From Chloroflexota bacterium (GTDB lineage Bacteria > Chloroflexota > Anaerolineae > Anaerolineales > E44-bin32): a stretch of 64,000 bases of DNA. The stretch covers positions 1-64,000 of the forward strand of contig JADFRG010000013.1 in assembly GCA_022561385.1 (NCBI GenBank). The letters are read 5' to 3'. Both the position numbers and the translations under genes were made by a program. This document shows, in pieces, positions 38,601-47,889 of this stretch (position 1 is its first letter; every line of letters begins with the position of its first letter). The notes beneath the pieces are model-generated. The model ran no database searches and had not been told where the DNA came from. It was given only the letters and a program-made list of their open reading frames with translations.

Positions 38601-38965
38601 AGGGCCGCGTCTATGTGGCGGATACCTGGAATCAGCGGATTCAGATATTTGAGGAACTTGATGAAGGAAATTTTGTGGCGGTAGACGAATGGCCTGTAGA
38701 CGGCTGGCTCGGCCAATCTCTGGAGAACAAACCGTATTTGGCGGTCGGCGGGAATGGAGACGTCTGCGTTTCTGATCCTGAGGGGTACCGTATTTTATGT
38801 TTCGATGATGAAGGGGAATTTCGAATAGGATGGGGTAGCTTCGGCGGCGGAGACGCCCAGTTTGGTTTGCCTATGGGACTTGCGTTTGCAGATTCCGGTA
38901 CGCTCTGGGTGACAGATGGGGCCAACGACCGTGTCATGCGATTTGAATTGCCTGGTGAAGAATGA
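35603..38965 (+). CDS. Agl23/TIGR03663-type membrane protein fused to NHL propeller
   Basis: A 1120-aa protein. Residues about 1-640 are a polytopic membrane domain related to ArnT/PMT-type glycosyltransferases (GT-C), with the acidic loop motif [17 protein letters not shown] and [11 protein letters not shown] of TIGR03663. This is followed by about 200 residues with no membrane segments, then six NHL-type blades (about 840-1117), each of the form P-x-G-(I/V/L)-A-(I/V) ... (V/Y)-V-(A/T)-D ... N-x-R-(I/V)-Q-x-F. NHL domains mediate protein or RNA/glycan contacts; here the propeller should face outward. It is coupled to sucC by a 4-nt overlap. Confidence 0.87.
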   Translation: MDPSLSIGGRPGNWLERLLSIRVAVNVETLVFAGILVAAVLTRFYSLETRVMSHDESLHTFYSFELAEGRGYKHTPLMHGPLQFHLVALSYFLFGDSDASARIPAALAGVAAIGLVWVFRRWLGKIGVIVTAALMLISPFMLFYSRYVRNDAYVVLLGLLMFWAVFRYFETRENRWLYLLSVAMALHFATKETSFLYAAQMLVFLAGLFAWRLYDERWRSEGLRRLFLAGVPVALLGTGFALVTYFQDRSVAEAGVGQPLDPGAELLPGIGLSPIIAAGALLAIVGGIMIAVAVIREYGRRLRTDFPALDLLVITGTLTLPLLSAIPADFLGWDPLAYQDPASFWPTLGVLLVLFATSLAIGFAWDIRRWLPLAGAFFLPVFLFYTTLFTNPDGLATGLVGSLGYWLVQQGVERGSQPSYYYALIQLPFYEFLPVIGGLMALAFGVRSIRGPRKRDLSSEDPEQASRKFPVIPFFGFWAITSFLVYSFAGERMPWLTVHITLPLIFLGGWAIGRFLESVNWSRMRNGKGWLLAALTLVLIVSAARALGYLLGAEAPFQGSTLDELRLTNGFLAAAGIAIGVGVAIVYLRRNWRLVNVRQMAGVITLMILGLLTLRTGLRASFINFNNATEFLVYAHSASGVKNVMDQIEDLSRRTTDGLSIKVAFDDDVSWPINWYLRNYDQALFYGPSPSRDLLNYPVVIAGDNNWAKVDPLMEDRYFSFEYIRMWWPMQDYFNLTPQKLGDALTSPEMRGALWDIWLNRDYEAYGKVTGGDYSLENWSPSDRMRLYIRKDISSLIWDYGVTPAQLVAEPYVDPYLDRIITLPAGVQIGGPGLAPGQLSGPRGIAIAPNGEIYVADAMNHRVQRFSAEGLVLGEWGSFAAAPEGGVAPTGTFNEPWDVAVGPDGTVYVADTWNHRIQRFTAEGELLSSFGSFGQTGEPTAFWGPRAIAVDAAGRLFVADTGNKRVVIFDADGNPLGEFGGFGLELGGLDEPVGLDLDAEGRVYVADTWNQRIQIFEELDEGNFVAVDEWPVDGWLGQSLENKPYLAVGGNGDVCVSDPEGYRILCFDDEGEFRIGWGSFGGGDAQFGLPMGLAFADSGTLWVTDGANDRVMRFELPGEE

Positions 38966-40107
38966 AACTTCACGAGTATCAATCCAAGCAACTCTTCGCT
39001 GAACACGGGGTGCCCATTCCTCGAGGCGAGGTAGCCGAGACTCCCGCACAGGTCCGCGCGATCGCGGAACAACTCGGAGGGTCGGTTGCGGTCAAGTCGC
39101 AGGTGCTCGTGGGGGGACGTGGAAAGGCGGGCGGTATTCGGCTGGCAAAGTCCCCCGAGGAAGCGGAGCAGCTCGCGGCCGCCATCCTTGAACTGGAAAT
39201 TAATGGGCTGCCGGTTCGAAAGGTCCTGGTTGATGAGGCGTCGGAAATTGTCACCGAGATTTATCTGGGAGTTACCAACGATCGCACACAGGGCACCCCG
39301 GTGATCATCGCCTCTGCAGAGGGCGGCATCGAAATTGAGGAAGTGGCTCGAGATCACCCTGAAAAAATCGTCCGGGCGTGGGTCGATCCGCTCATCGGGC
39401 TCAGAGACTACCAGGCTCGGAATCTAGCGGCCGCCATGGAGCTGCCGCGACAGCACTGGGGAGAATTTTCTCGGATGGCGCGCGGCCTATTTGATACATA
39501 CTGGAGTTTGGACGCGACTCTGGCCGAGATCAATCCATTGGTCATCACCCGGGAGGAGAAGCTGCTGGCTCTTGACGGCAAAATAGTGCTCGACGACAAC
39601 GCTCTGTATCGTCACCCTGAGTTGGAGGAACTGCGCGACCTCGATGAGGAAGCGCCCTCCGAGCGCGAAGCTCGCGGGCACGGGCTCAGCTACGTAAAAC
39701 TTGACGGAAACATCGGCTGCCTGGTAAACGGAGCCGGACTGGCAATGGCCACCATGGACGTGATCAAGGGATTGGGAGGTGAGCCGGCCAATTTTCTGGA
39801 CATCGGGGGAGGGGCGGACGCCGAAAAAGTTGCGGCCGCGATTCAAATCATTCTGTCCGATCCAGACGTTCACGCGATGATGTTCAACATCTTCGGAGGT
39901 ATTACTCGCTGCGACGAGGTGGCCCGAGGAATTCTAATGGCGCTGGAAGAGGTCTCGCGGGAGGTGTATTTGGTCACGCGTCTGGTAGGGACCAACGAAG
40001 AGTTAGGACGCCGAATCCTGGCAGAGGCGAAAATGGATACGGCCTCGTCCCTGGTCGAGGCGGCGGAGATGGTTATTGCCGCTTCCAAGGTCTCGGTAAG
40101 CGAATGA
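38962..40107 (+). CDS. sucC: Succinyl-CoA synthetase beta subunit
   Basis: A 381-aa protein with the ATP-grasp domain ([21 protein letters not shown] start, [21 protein letters not shown]) and the C-terminal CoA-ligase part with [13 protein letters not shown] and [18 protein letters not shown]. It supplies the nucleotide-binding half of the TCA enzyme that converts succinyl-CoA to succinate with ATP or GTP formation. It overlaps sucD by 4 nt. Confidence 0.96.
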   Translation: MKLHEYQSKQLFAEHGVPIPRGEVAETPAQVRAIAEQLGGSVAVKSQVLVGGRGKAGGIRLAKSPEEAEQLAAAILELEINGLPVRKVLVDEASEIVTEIYLGVTNDRTQGTPVIIASAEGGIEIEEVARDHPEKIVRAWVDPLIGLRDYQARNLAAAMELPRQHWGEFSRMARGLFDTYWSLDATLAEINPLVITREEKLLALDGKIVLDDNALYRHPELEELRDLDEEAPSEREARGHGLSYVKLDGNIGCLVNGAGLAMATMDVIKGLGGEPANFLDIGGGADAEKVAAAIQIILSDPDVHAMMFNIFGGITRCDEVARGILMALEEVSREVYLVTRLVGTNEELGRRILAEAKMDTASSLVEAAEMVIAASKVSVSE

Positions 40108-40967
40108 GCATCCTCATCGACAAGCAGACTCGAGTGCTCGTGCAAGGTATCACGGGACGGGAAGGCCTATTCCACGCATCGCAAATGATGGATTACGGGA
40201 CCCAGGTGGTGGCTGGCGTGACGCCCGGGAAGGGCGGAGATTGGGTGCTGGAGGGCAAAATTCCAGTATTTGACACGGTGGAACGAGCCCTGGCCGCCAC
40301 CGGCGCCAACTGCAGCGTGCTCTTCGTTCCGGCACGGTTCGTTATGGACGCCATGTTTGAAGCGGCAGACGCTGGCGTGCCGCTCGTGATTTGCATCACG
40401 GAAGGGGTACCGATACAGGACATGATGAAGGTGCGCCGCTACCTGGATCAGGAGGGGGTGCGGCTCGTGGGACCCAATTGTCCGGGCTTGCTGACGCCGG
40501 GAGAAAGCAAAGTGGGAATTATCCCGGGTCACATCACGGATCCTGGCTCCATCGGAGTAGTTTCTCGTTCGGGTACCCTGACCTATGAAGTCTTGTATGC
40601 GTTGCAGCTGCGCGGCCTGGGGGTTTCGACCTGTGTGGGCATCGGGGGCGACCCGATCAACGGGACCGGCTTCACGGATGTGCTCCAGATGTTTGAAGAT
40701 GATCCCCACACCGAGGCAGTTGTGATGATTGGAGAGATCGGCGGATCGGAAGAAGAACGCGCGGCGGAGTTCATCTCGTCCAGTATGACAAAGCCGGTCG
40801 TGGGATTTATCGCGGGCCGATCCGCTCCACCTGGCAAGAGAATGGGCCACGCGGGCGCCATTATCGAGGCTGGATCCGGGATGGCGGCGGACAAGATTGC
40901 CGCGCTCCAAAGCGCGGGAGTCCGAGTGGCAGAACATCCGGAAGCCATTCCCGCGTTGTTAAGCTGA
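40104..40967 (+). CDS. sucD: Succinyl-CoA synthetase alpha subunit
   Basis: A 287-aa partner of SucC. CoA-binding Rossmann domain at the N-terminus ([25 protein letters not shown]-like segment [11 protein letters not shown]). The transiently phosphorylated active-site histidine lies in [15 protein letters not shown] near residue 247. [14 protein letters not shown] and [15 protein letters not shown] are conserved landmarks. The pair completes the TCA step. Confidence 0.97.
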   Translation: MSILIDKQTRVLVQGITGREGLFHASQMMDYGTQVVAGVTPGKGGDWVLEGKIPVFDTVERALAATGANCSVLFVPARFVMDAMFEAADAGVPLVICITEGVPIQDMMKVRRYLDQEGVRLVGPNCPGLLTPGESKVGIIPGHITDPGSIGVVSRSGTLTYEVLYALQLRGLGVSTCVGIGGDPINGTGFTDVLQMFEDDPHTEAVVMIGEIGGSEEERAAEFISSSMTKPVVGFIAGRSAPPGKRMGHAGAIIEAGSGMAADKIAALQSAGVRVAEHPEAIPALLS

Positions 40968-40968
40968 C

Positions 40969-41529
40969 ATGCCCCTGCGCGTCATCGCAGGCAGCTCCAA
41001 GGGCCGGCGCCTGCGGATGGTGCCGGGCGACCTGGCCCGACCGATACGCGATCAAGTCAAAGAGGCGCTCTTCAACATCCTGGGGGCGGCAGTGGCCGAT
41101 TGCGATTTCCTGGATCTTTTCTCCGGAACGGGAAGTGTAGGAATCGAAGCGCTGAGCCGCGGCGCCGCGCAGTCGACCTTCGTCGAGAAACATCCAATCG
41201 CGCTGAAAGTGATAGGCGAAAATCTTGAGCTCACCGGACTCACGAATCGAGCTCAAGTCGTTCAGGCAGATGTTTTCGAGTGGATCAATCGGAAGCCGGG
41301 AAGTTCGCACGACTTCGTATATGTGGCGCCCCCACAATATTCCAAGTTGTGGAGCAGGGCCGTACACCGGCTGGATCAAAACACTCAGCGATTGAACCTG
41401 GATGCCTGGGTCATCGCGCAGATCAATCCGGAGGAATATCGGTCGCTAGAGCTTGAGACGCTGGTCGAATTCGACCGTCGGACCTACGGCAGAACTCAGC
41501 TTGTTTTTTACGAACGGCCCGGAGAGTAA
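40969..41529 (+). CDS. RsmD-like 16S rRNA methyltransferase, altered catalytic motif
   Basis: A 186-aa Rossmann methyltransferase. N-terminal [12 protein letters not shown] and [15 protein letters not shown] are characteristic of RsmD, and the SAM motif is [18 protein letters not shown]. RsmD enzymes use a (D/N)PPY tetrad for the target base; here the matching place reads A120-P-P-Q-Y124, so the acidic residue is missing and Gln is inserted. Either the family branch tolerates this or the protein has diverged. It starts 1 bp after sucD. Confidence 0.85.
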   Translation: MPLRVIAGSSKGRRLRMVPGDLARPIRDQVKEALFNILGAAVADCDFLDLFSGTGSVGIEALSRGAAQSTFVEKHPIALKVIGENLELTGLTNRAQVVQADVFEWINRKPGSSHDFVYVAPPQYSKLWSRAVHRLDQNTQRLNLDAWVIAQINPEEYRSLELETLVEFDRRTYGRTQLVFYERPGE

Positions 41530-41593
41530 TAACTTGCGTGCAGTCAAAGGGAACGCCTGAAGATTATTGGTGGGTCAGAGGCGGTAAATCCCG

Positions 41594-41630
41594 ACCGGAC
41601 CCGATTCAACGAGGGACCGGTTTTTGTTTT
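41594..41630 (+). terminator. Rho-independent terminator
   Basis: ACCGGACCC/GGGACCGGT stem with one internal mismatch, 10-nt loop, then TTTTTGTTTT. Ends the scpB-to-rsmD plus-strand run. Confidence 0.8.
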
Positions 41631-41635
41631 CTGGA

Positions 41636-42526
41636 TCAACCATCCACCGTCCGAACGCCGAAGATGCGGTCACCTCCCAGTGATTCGCGGATTAGAGTGT
41701 AGAAAGCAAAAAGCTCGAGTGCGAACGGAGGAAAGCCGAGCAAACCCAGCACCGGCATTTGCCCGAAGGCCAACCCGAAGGGACGCAGCTCTTGCGGGAT
41801 CAGGTACACCCAAAACGCTCCGCCTGCGGCCACCGCCTGCTGATTCCAGGTTTCCCAAACGAATCCAGAAATGAGCCCACCGAGCAGCAGAGCCCATAAC
41901 TTTCCGCGCGCTCCCAGGCGCCATTGCTGGCGCAAGGAGGGCAGACCCAGCCTCCCATTTAGCGGGTCAAGCAGCAAGAAGAATCCGACCCACACCGGGG
42001 CGAAGAGGTACGCGGCGGTCTGAGTAGGCACGGCTAACGGGATGGTGACCATGACGATGCCCGCCAACACCCAGGCCCAGCCAGGGCCGGTGGGCGACAT
42101 CGATCGCGGCTCGTTTCCTGGCGTTCGGATTCGGTCCATCAACGCTTGCACCAGATCCACGATCTCGAACACCCCGGGCATAATGGTGGCGAAGGACCAA
42201 AAGTAGCCGAAGTCGCGCACCAGGCTGATCTCCGGCATACCTTCGTAGCGCCAGTTTCTTAAGTGCAGGTTGTAAGCTTCGAAGAGCAGCCAGACCGCGA
42301 CCGAGGCCAGGACCACGAGTGGGAATTCGCGGCGCCGCGACGTCAACCAGGATCGGCCCCGCAGCCGGTACACGATCCCGTCCACAAAAAGGATCAGGCC
42401 AGTCCACATCACAGGCGTTAGCCAGGTCGCGATCAAAGAGCTGCCGGAAGCTAAGAGTGCCTGACCCCCCAGGATGATGGCCAGGCCGATCCACGTGTGG
42501 GCGGGTATGCGTCGGGTCCCTATCAT
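41636..42526 (-). CDS. Polytopic membrane protein of unknown function
   Basis: A 296-aa protein with about eight hydrophobic helices (for example residues 10-32, 38-55, 68-85, 108-130, 150-168, 172-190, 212-232, 265-285). It is rich in Trp and Pro, with conserved-looking EAYNLHLRNWRYEG and WETWNQQAVAAGGAFWVY loops. I do not recognise a family. It overlaps the Nudix hydrolase gene by 4 nt and must be co-expressed with it. Confidence 0.8.
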   Translation of the reverse strand: MIGTRRIPAHTWIGLAIILGGQALLASGSSLIATWLTPVMWTGLILFVDGIVYRLRGRSWLTSRRREFPLVVLASVAVWLLFEAYNLHLRNWRYEGMPEISLVRDFGYFWSFATIMPGVFEIVDLVQALMDRIRTPGNEPRSMSPTGPGWAWVLAGIVMVTIPLAVPTQTAAYLFAPVWVGFFLLLDPLNGRLGLPSLRQQWRLGARGKLWALLLGGLISGFVWETWNQQAVAAGGAFWVYLIPQELRPFGLAFGQMPVLGLLGFPPFALELFAFYTLIRESLGGDRIFGVRTVDG

Positions 42527-43026
42527 TCGGTCAGTGTAATCTGCAGCTTGCCGTCGTTGTCATAAGAATACGCCGCAAAGAATATCCCTTTTTCCGATCG
42601 TGCCTTGAGGGCCTGGGGGATCAGAAAGCCCAGGTCTTCGACTAAATCATGATCCGACAGCTGGTCGACCGGCAGCCAGGCCGGAACGCCTTCGGATCCG
42701 GACAACAGGCGCTCGTCACCGCTCGCCTCACCAACAAAAATGAAGAGCCCGATCCCGAGGGCGCCTCCCGTATCGATATTCACCACGCCGCACAGCCTCT
42801 GGTCGGTCTCCCATCCGGTCTCTTCCAGGACCTCTCTTCGGGCGGCCGACATCGGCTCCTCGCCGATCTCCACGTGGCCTCCAATCCCATTGTAGCGGCC
42901 CGACCAGCCCTCGCGGTCTGAAGCCAGTTTGATAAGCAAGATCTCGTTCTGGCGAAGCAGGAATGAAAGAGTCCGAGGAATAACCGCGTAGCGATCGGAA
43001 TCGAGGCGTTGACCATCCAGTGACAT
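42523..43026 (-). CDS. Nudix hydrolase
   Basis: A 167-aa protein from the ATG at 43026; the 17 residues upstream would span the -10 box. The Nudix box GHVEIGEEPMSAARREVLEE-TGW matches GX5EX7REUXEEXGU exactly, so metal-dependent cleavage of a nucleoside diphosphate linked to X is expected. Substrate not determinable. The gene overlaps the membrane protein by 4 nt. Confidence 0.9.
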   Translation of the reverse strand: MSLDGQRLDSDRYAVIPRTLSFLLRQNEILLIKLASDREGWSGRYNGIGGHVEIGEEPMSAARREVLEETGWETDQRLCGVVNIDTGGALGIGLFIFVGEASGDERLLSGSEGVPAWLPVDQLSDHDLVEDLGFLIPQALKARSEKGIFFAAYSYDNDGKLQITLTE

Positions 43027-43033
43027 GGCGGCG

Positions 43034-43039
43034 ATTATA
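43034..43039 (-). promoter_or_regulatory. -10 box for the Nudix/membrane operon
   Basis: Minus-strand TATAAT 8 bp before the ATG at 43026, which implies a very short leader. It is half of a divergent promoter pair with 43080-43085. Confidence 0.5.
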
Positions 43040-43079
43040 CTCTTGGCGTTTGAGTCCCGAAGAGAGTTATTGCGCAAGA

Positions 43080-43085
43080 TATAAT
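43080..43085 (+). promoter_or_regulatory. -10 box for the helical protein/SPFH operon
   Basis: TATAAT 30 bp before the ATG at 43116, itself preceded by GAGGAG. Confidence 0.55.
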
Positions 43086-43115
43086 CGAATCAAACCCGCC
43101 CTTGAGGAGATCGGG

Positions 43116-43643
43116 ATGACGGACCCCATGGATAAAGTCACCGAAGGTAAAGACCTGCTGGGCAAAGTACAGAATTTTGTGTCGGGCTTCGTCGGCTACT
43201 ACGATCGCGAGCGACGCCGGGATGCAGATAAGCTGCTGCGCGATACGGTTGCCGATCGGTATGAAGAGCATTGGGACCGGGTGTCCGCAATTCAAGCCCG
43301 GATGATCGGAGCCAAGATGCTCGAGTTCGTGGACGACGTAGAAGTGGCCGCCATCAAGCTCCGGACCTTTGTAGATCGTGTCCGAGGCGCGCCGCGCGGA
43401 TATGCGGGTTTTTTCGACGCGGTACGCATCAACCAGGATGAGCTGGAGAGCCTTTATCAATATGATCTAGGATTGCTCGACTTTTCGGACCAGGTGGCGG
43501 AGGCGGTCGACGGGTTGGAGGCCGCGATAACCGACCCTGATAACATGCCAGCCGCCATCAAGAATCTAGTGGACGTTGCGGACCAGGCATCCAGGGCGTA
43601 TGATCGCCGGTCGGAAGCGATTCTAAACGAACAGGAGAGCTGA
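43116..43643 (+). CDS. Helical protein of unknown function, partner of SPFH protein
   Basis: A 175-aa protein from the ATG at 43116, which has a good ribosome site; the frame is open upstream to 43020 but crosses the promoter. It is nearly all alpha-helix, acidic, with coiled-coil-like heptads (YYDRERRRDADKLLRD, DFSDQVAEAVDGLEAAI) and no membrane segment or cysteine. No family recognised. It is one base from the SPFH gene, so the two products probably work together. Confidence 0.75.
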   Translation: MTDPMDKVTEGKDLLGKVQNFVSGFVGYYDRERRRDADKLLRDTVADRYEEHWDRVSAIQARMIGAKMLEFVDDVEVAAIKLRTFVDRVRGAPRGYAGFFDAVRINQDELESLYQYDLGLLDFSDQVAEAVDGLEAAITDPDNMPAAIKNLVDVADQASRAYDRRSEAILNEQES

Positions 43644-43644
43644 C

Positions 43645-44682
43645 ATGGCCAGGATATTTGACATCGTTGAGTACCCCAATGAGATGCAAAACGAGTTCGT
43701 GCGTCGCATCCCGGAGGTCGGCTCGGGCGATTTCAGGATCGGCAGTCAGCTGATCGTTCGGGAGGCGCAGAGCGCAGTCTTTTTCCGTGATGGCAAGGCA
43801 TTGGACACTTTCGGCCCCGGCCGCCACACACTCACGACCGCCAACATCCCGCTCGTGGTGGATGTAATCGGCAAGGCATTTGGGGGTGAAACGCCCTTCA
43901 AGGCGGAGGTGTACTTCATTTCAATGCGCGAATTTGCCAACCAGAAGTGGGGAACGCCTCAGCCTATATTGGTGCGCAATCCTGGGATGGGCCTGGGGCT
44001 CGCACTCCTTCAGAGTTTCGGTACCTACGGAGTACAAGTTGCAGATGCTCAACAATTTGTGACCCAGCTTGTGGGCGCGCAGGGAGCCTACGGCATGCGG
44101 GACATCCAGGATCGGTTGCGGGCGATCCTGCTATCCAGCCTTCAAGATCTCTTGGGCGAGACGACCGAGGCCAGCAACGTTCCAGAGCTGATCGGATTAA
44201 TTGAAGAAATCGGCGCGGGGGTGCGCGCCAAATGCCAGGATGATTTCCGAGCGCTGGGTCTCACCTTGAAGGCGTTTTACATCGAGAGTTTGAAACCGTC
44301 TGACAAGTCGGCCGAGGAACTGAGAGATATGGGGATGCTGGACATCCAGACCTACACTCAGCTTCAAGCGGCAGACGCGATGCGCGACGCGGCCCAAAAT
44401 CCGTCCGGCGGCGCCGGGCTTACGGCCGGAATTGGCGCTGGAATGGGGATTGGCAGCGCGATCAGCGAGGCCGTCCGGGAAGGCTCTAAGGGCACCCGCG
44501 GTGGAGTGGCGGCTTCAGCTGCCGTACCCGATGTGATGACGCCCTCCGAGGCGGCACAATATCTCAAAGTTTCGGAAGAGGACGTGATCTCGGCCATCGA
44601 TGCAGGGGATATCAAGGCCAAAAAAATTGGAAAGGCCGTCCGCATAAGCCGTACAGCGCTTGACGAATTCCTAAACAGCTGA
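43645..44682 (+). CDS. SPFH-domain protein with C-terminal excisionase-type HTH
   Basis: A 345-aa protein. Residues about 20-225 resemble the YdjI-type SPFH/band-7 (virion-core-like) family: IVREAQSAVFFRDGKALDTFGPGRHTL, EVYFISMREFANQKWGTP and LLGETTEASNVPELIGLIEEIGAGV. A glycine-rich linker (about 248-275) leads to residues 297-345, which match the helix-turn-helix domain of the excisionase family (MTPSEAAQYLKVSEEDVISAIDAG then KAKKIGKAVRISRTALDEFL). No membrane segment is visible. Related SPFH proteins often end in zinc ribbons; a DNA-binding end is unusual. Confidence 0.87.
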   Translation: MARIFDIVEYPNEMQNEFVRRIPEVGSGDFRIGSQLIVREAQSAVFFRDGKALDTFGPGRHTLTTANIPLVVDVIGKAFGGETPFKAEVYFISMREFANQKWGTPQPILVRNPGMGLGLALLQSFGTYGVQVADAQQFVTQLVGAQGAYGMRDIQDRLRAILLSSLQDLLGETTEASNVPELIGLIEEIGAGVRAKCQDDFRALGLTLKAFYIESLKPSDKSAEELRDMGMLDIQTYTQLQAADAMRDAAQNPSGGAGLTAGIGAGMGIGSAISEAVREGSKGTRGGVAASAAVPDVMTPSEAAQYLKVSEEDVISAIDAGDIKAKKIGKAVRISRTALDEFLNS

Positions 44683-44703
44683 CATTTGAACGTGAAGGGA
44701 ATA

Positions 44704-44740
44704 CGAGGCTCCGCATTTCAGGGGGCCTCGTTTCTGTATA
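44704..44740 (+). terminator. Rho-independent terminator
   Basis: CGAGGC/GCCTCG stem with a 15-nt interior and TTTCTGTATAT tail, 22 bp after the SPFH stop. Confidence 0.65.
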
Positions 44741-44800
44741 TACAAGGCTCACAGTGCCACCAAAACGCGCATAGCCATACAGGAACACTAACGCCACGAA

Positions 44801-44901
44801 GTCGAAGCCGTAGTCTGAGACGTGAGGGGTACAGGGAGCGTAGGTCGAAGCTTGAGTCTGAGATGTGGGGCGAATAGGGGGCGTCAGGCGAAGCCGTGGT
44901 C
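44801..44901. repeat. 43-bp imperfect tandem repeat at a gene 3' end
   Basis: Copies at 44801-44843 and 44844-44886 share blocks such as GTCGAAGC and GAGTCTGAGA or TAGTCTGAGA. A third partial copy (44887-44901, GGCGAAGCCGTGGTC) is the coding end of the minus-strand NERD-like gene. The array looks like slippage from the last codons of that gene into the spacer. Confidence 0.6.
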
Positions 44902-45555
44902 TTCGGCCAACAGTGCGATCTGCTTTTGGGACAGCGTCTCGGCTTTGGGGAGCCGACGAATGGAAGATTTCAGCTTCTTGAGATGGGAAGCGATGGCCGG
45001 CGCCTGGTGGACATTCATCTCGGCATTGGAGTGCATAAATACAAACATGGGACGCACAGAAAAGGTGAGATCGAGACGTGAATTGGCCCGATCCACCTCC
45101 GCGTCAGCCTCCCGCTCAATGCCACGGATGGATCGGGTACCGGCGCGGCGAATCAGGGAGCCTCTGCTGGTGGTCCTCGTCCAGTTGCCATTGTTGTATT
45201 CAATCTTGCCGGCTTCGCCGCGAGGAATGAGGGCAAATACTCCGCCAGGACAAATCAAGAGGTGTCTGGCGCCCAGCGAATAATGGAAAATGGCGAAGCG
45301 TTGGTCGAGGCCCTTTAGCGCGCCGTCCAGGAGTTCATCGATTCGCGGTCGGCGATCCCAGCGATTTCGCATCGGTTGACCGATCTGGGAGGTCAGGATA
45401 CCGACCAGGAACAAGCCGAGGACCGGACGGGTGTCGTTGGGGTTTTGGAACGAGATCACCAATCCCAGGCCCATGCTGGCCAGCCCGCCGAAAGAAAGAA
45501 TGCGCGCGATGCGAGCATTCCGCTTGACTTTCGCTGAATCGATGTACTGCCGCAT
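44884..45555 (-). CDS. Membrane protein with possible NERD-like domain
   Basis: A 223-aa protein from the ATG at 45555, which overlaps the fabF stop by one base (TGATG); a longer frame lies inside fabF. Two hydrophobic segments (about 19-36 and 44-60) are followed by a domain with the strand pattern HYSLGARHLLICPGGVFALIPRG, which recalls the NERD (nuclease-related) core, though the usual catalytic Asp/Glu are not clear. The C-terminal 60 residues are basic and helical. Function unknown. Confidence 0.65.
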   Translation of the reverse strand: MRQYIDSAKVKRNARIARILSFGGLASMGLGLVISFQNPNDTRPVLGLFLVGILTSQIGQPMRNRWDRRPRIDELLDGALKGLDQRFAIFHYSLGARHLLICPGGVFALIPRGEAGKIEYNNGNWTRTTSRGSLIRRAGTRSIRGIEREADAEVDRANSRLDLTFSVRPMFVFMHSNAEMNVHQAPAIASHLKKLKSSIRRLPKAETLSQKQIALLAEDHGFA

Positions 45556-46814
45556 CAGACTTTTCGCAAGACCAGGCAGGCGTTTTGCCCGCCCAGTCCG
45601 AAGGAGTTGGAAAGGACGACCTTCACATCGGCCTCTCGGGCCCCTTGCGACACATAGTCCAGATCGCAATCCGGATCGGGAGACTCCATATTGATGGTGG
45701 GGTGGATCACGCCACGCTCGATCGTAAGCGCCGAAACGACCGCTTCTATTGCCCCCGAGGCTCCCATCGGATGGCCGATCATGGACTTGGTCGAAGAGAT
45801 TGGAATTTGGTAGGCCCTTTCGTCGAATAACAATTTGATTGCCAGGGTTTCGACCGCGTCGTTTGCCACCGTGGAGGTTCCATGTGCATTGATGTAGTCG
45901 ACCTCGTCGGTCGAAACTTCAGCATCTTCAAGCGCCCAACGCATCGTGCGGAGCGCACCGGCACCGGAAGGGTCGGGCGCGGCCATATGAAACGCATCGC
46001 TCGAGCTGGCGTGGCCCGCGACCTCAGCATAGATATGCGCGCCCCGCTCCCTAGCGCCTTCCAGGCTTTCAATCACGAGCCCGGCCGCGCCCTCGGAGAA
46101 CACAAATCCTTCACGATCGATGTTGAAGGGCCGCGAAGCCCGTTCGGGATCATCGTTATAGTGGGTTGGCAAGGCGCGCATGGCTGCAAATCCCGCCAGG
46201 GTAAAGTCCTGGATCAAAGCCTCGGTGCCCGCCGCCAGAACAACGTCCGCACGGCCGGTGCGGATCATTTCCGCCGCTTCACCCACGGACTGGGTACCCG
46301 TTGCACAGGCCGTAACCACACTCATGCTAGGGCCATGCGCCCCATAACGGTTGGCGACATGAAAGGCGGACATGTTTGGTATCGCAGCTGGAATCGTAAA
46401 GGGATTGACTTTGGCAACAAGGCCGTGTATCTGGTAGGCCCGATCGGCTTCAATCGCCCGATCCAACCCTCCGATACCCGTGCCAACGCTCACCCCGACG
46501 CGCTCAGGTTCCGCCAGGGGCTCTTCGAGCCCCGCGTCCGCCACCGCCATTTGGACCGCGGCCACCGCGATCTGCGAGGAGCGAGCCATCCGCCGCGCTT
46601 TCTTGGCCGGGATGTGATCGGTGGCCTCGAAGTCAGGAATTTCGCCCGCGATCCGACAGGGTAAGTTGCTGGCATCGAATTGTTGGATCTTGCGGATGCC
46701 GGAGCGGCCTGCGAGCAAAGCCTGCCAGAACGATTCAAGATTTGAGCCGAGCGGAGTTATCACTCCGACGCCGGTAATCACCGCGCGTCGGAGGCCGTTA
46801 CTCCTGTGATTCAA
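45555..46814 (-). CDS. fabF: 3-oxoacyl-ACP synthase II
   Basis: A 419-aa condensing enzyme. The active-site cysteine is C170 in VVTACATGTQS; the two catalytic histidines are in INAHGTST and SMIGHPMGASG. The GFVFSEGAAGLVIES and SNSFGLGGQNA motifs close the thiolase fold. It elongates acyl-ACP with malonyl-ACP, using the ACP encoded at 27.9 kb. Overlaps plsX by 4 nt. Confidence 0.96.
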   Translation of the reverse strand: MNHRSNGLRRAVITGVGVITPLGSNLESFWQALLAGRSGIRKIQQFDASNLPCRIAGEIPDFEATDHIPAKKARRMARSSQIAVAAVQMAVADAGLEEPLAEPERVGVSVGTGIGGLDRAIEADRAYQIHGLVAKVNPFTIPAAIPNMSAFHVANRYGAHGPSMSVVTACATGTQSVGEAAEMIRTGRADVVLAAGTEALIQDFTLAGFAAMRALPTHYNDDPERASRPFNIDREGFVFSEGAAGLVIESLEGARERGAHIYAEVAGHASSSDAFHMAAPDPSGAGALRTMRWALEDAEVSTDEVDYINAHGTSTVANDAVETLAIKLLFDERAYQIPISSTKSMIGHPMGASGAIEAVVSALTIERGVIHPTINMESPDPDCDLDYVSQGAREADVKVVLSNSFGLGGQNACLVLRKV

Positions 46815-47803
46815 TGATCCGACCCCTCCAGTGATTCTTTGATGCCCTGACGAAGGGCCTGCATCAGGCCGCGCGATACTGCCTTCCGCGCCGCACTCAG
46901 GGCACTCATCACCGCGCGCGCGTTTGAACGGCCGTGGCCGATAAATACCAATCCGTCCACCCCTAGCAGCGGGACGGCACCATACTCGGAGGGGTCCAGG
47001 AGCTTGCTGACCGTTCTGAAGGCCGGCCGCGCCAGGTAACCTCCCGCGGCGGTAACAGGAGAGGCCTTGATCTCATTGCGGATCATATCGATTAATAATG
47101 CTGCCACCGCTTCGCTGGTTTTGAGAAATATGTTTCCGCTGAACCCATCCGTAACAACCACGTCCGCCTCACCATTGTAAAGCTCTCGAGGTTCCACATT
47201 TCCGATGTAGTTTAGCTTCGATGCCCGCAACAATTTCTCGGCCGCTTCAACTAATTTGTTTCCTTTGCCCTGTTCCTCTCCGGTAGAGAGCAACGCCACG
47301 CGCGGGTCCTTACGCTCCAGGAAGATCTCGGCGTAAATGGAACCCATGATGCCGAACTGCAGCAGGTACTCCGGGCGGCAATCGGCATTGGCTCCAATGT
47401 CGATCACCACCGCGGAGCCGTCCCGAACCGGAAAGACGGGGCTTAAAGCGGGCCGCTTGACACCCTTGATGCGGCCCAACTGAAAAAGTGCGGTGGCCAT
47501 GGCGCCGCCGGTATTGCCCATCGTGACAAAGGCGTCTGCCTCACCGTGCTTGAGCAGGCGCATACCCTTAGCCATCGAGCTGTTGGGCTTCTTTTTCGCG
47601 GCAACGGCCGGCTTTTCGTACATCCCCAGAATTTCGGGCGCGTCCACAATATCCACCTGGGCCGGATCCACCCTCGATCCAAGGAGCTCCGCGGGTCCGG
47701 TGAGAGTGAGACGCTCTCCCCAAAGTTGATAGGCCTCGACCGCGGCCTCCAGTTCAGCTTCCGGGTGGTGGTCGCTGCCCATAGCATCCAGCACGATTCG
47801 CAT
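46811..47803 (-). CDS. plsX: Phosphate acyltransferase PlsX
   Basis: A 330-aa enzyme producing acyl-phosphate from acyl-ACP for phospholipid synthesis. Family landmarks are IVLDAMGSDHHPE at the N-terminus, SMAKGMRLLKHGEADAFVTMGNTGGAMA, IDIGANADCRPEYL and VVTDGFSGNIFLKTSE. It leads the plsX-fabF operon, a frequent lipid-gene order. Confidence 0.96.
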   Translation of the reverse strand: MRIVLDAMGSDHHPEAELEAAVEAYQLWGERLTLTGPAELLGSRVDPAQVDIVDAPEILGMYEKPAVAAKKKPNSSMAKGMRLLKHGEADAFVTMGNTGGAMATALFQLGRIKGVKRPALSPVFPVRDGSAVVIDIGANADCRPEYLLQFGIMGSIYAEIFLERKDPRVALLSTGEEQGKGNKLVEAAEKLLRASKLNYIGNVEPRELYNGEADVVVTDGFSGNIFLKTSEAVAALLIDMIRNEIKASPVTAAGGYLARPAFRTVSKLLDPSEYGAVPLLGVDGLVFIGHGRSNARAVMSALSAARKAVSRGLMQALRQGIKESLEGSDH

Positions 47804-47889
47804 GGCTAAGACCCGGGAACGGCTCGCTCAGATAGGGCTCTGGTGGTTTCTTGGGAACTGTAGATCACGCCTTGGACGATAAGGTCCGC

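Noticed and set aside
38641-39357. 238-codon antisense frame over the NHL/sucC junction
   Set aside because: Contradicted by two confident plus-strand genes.
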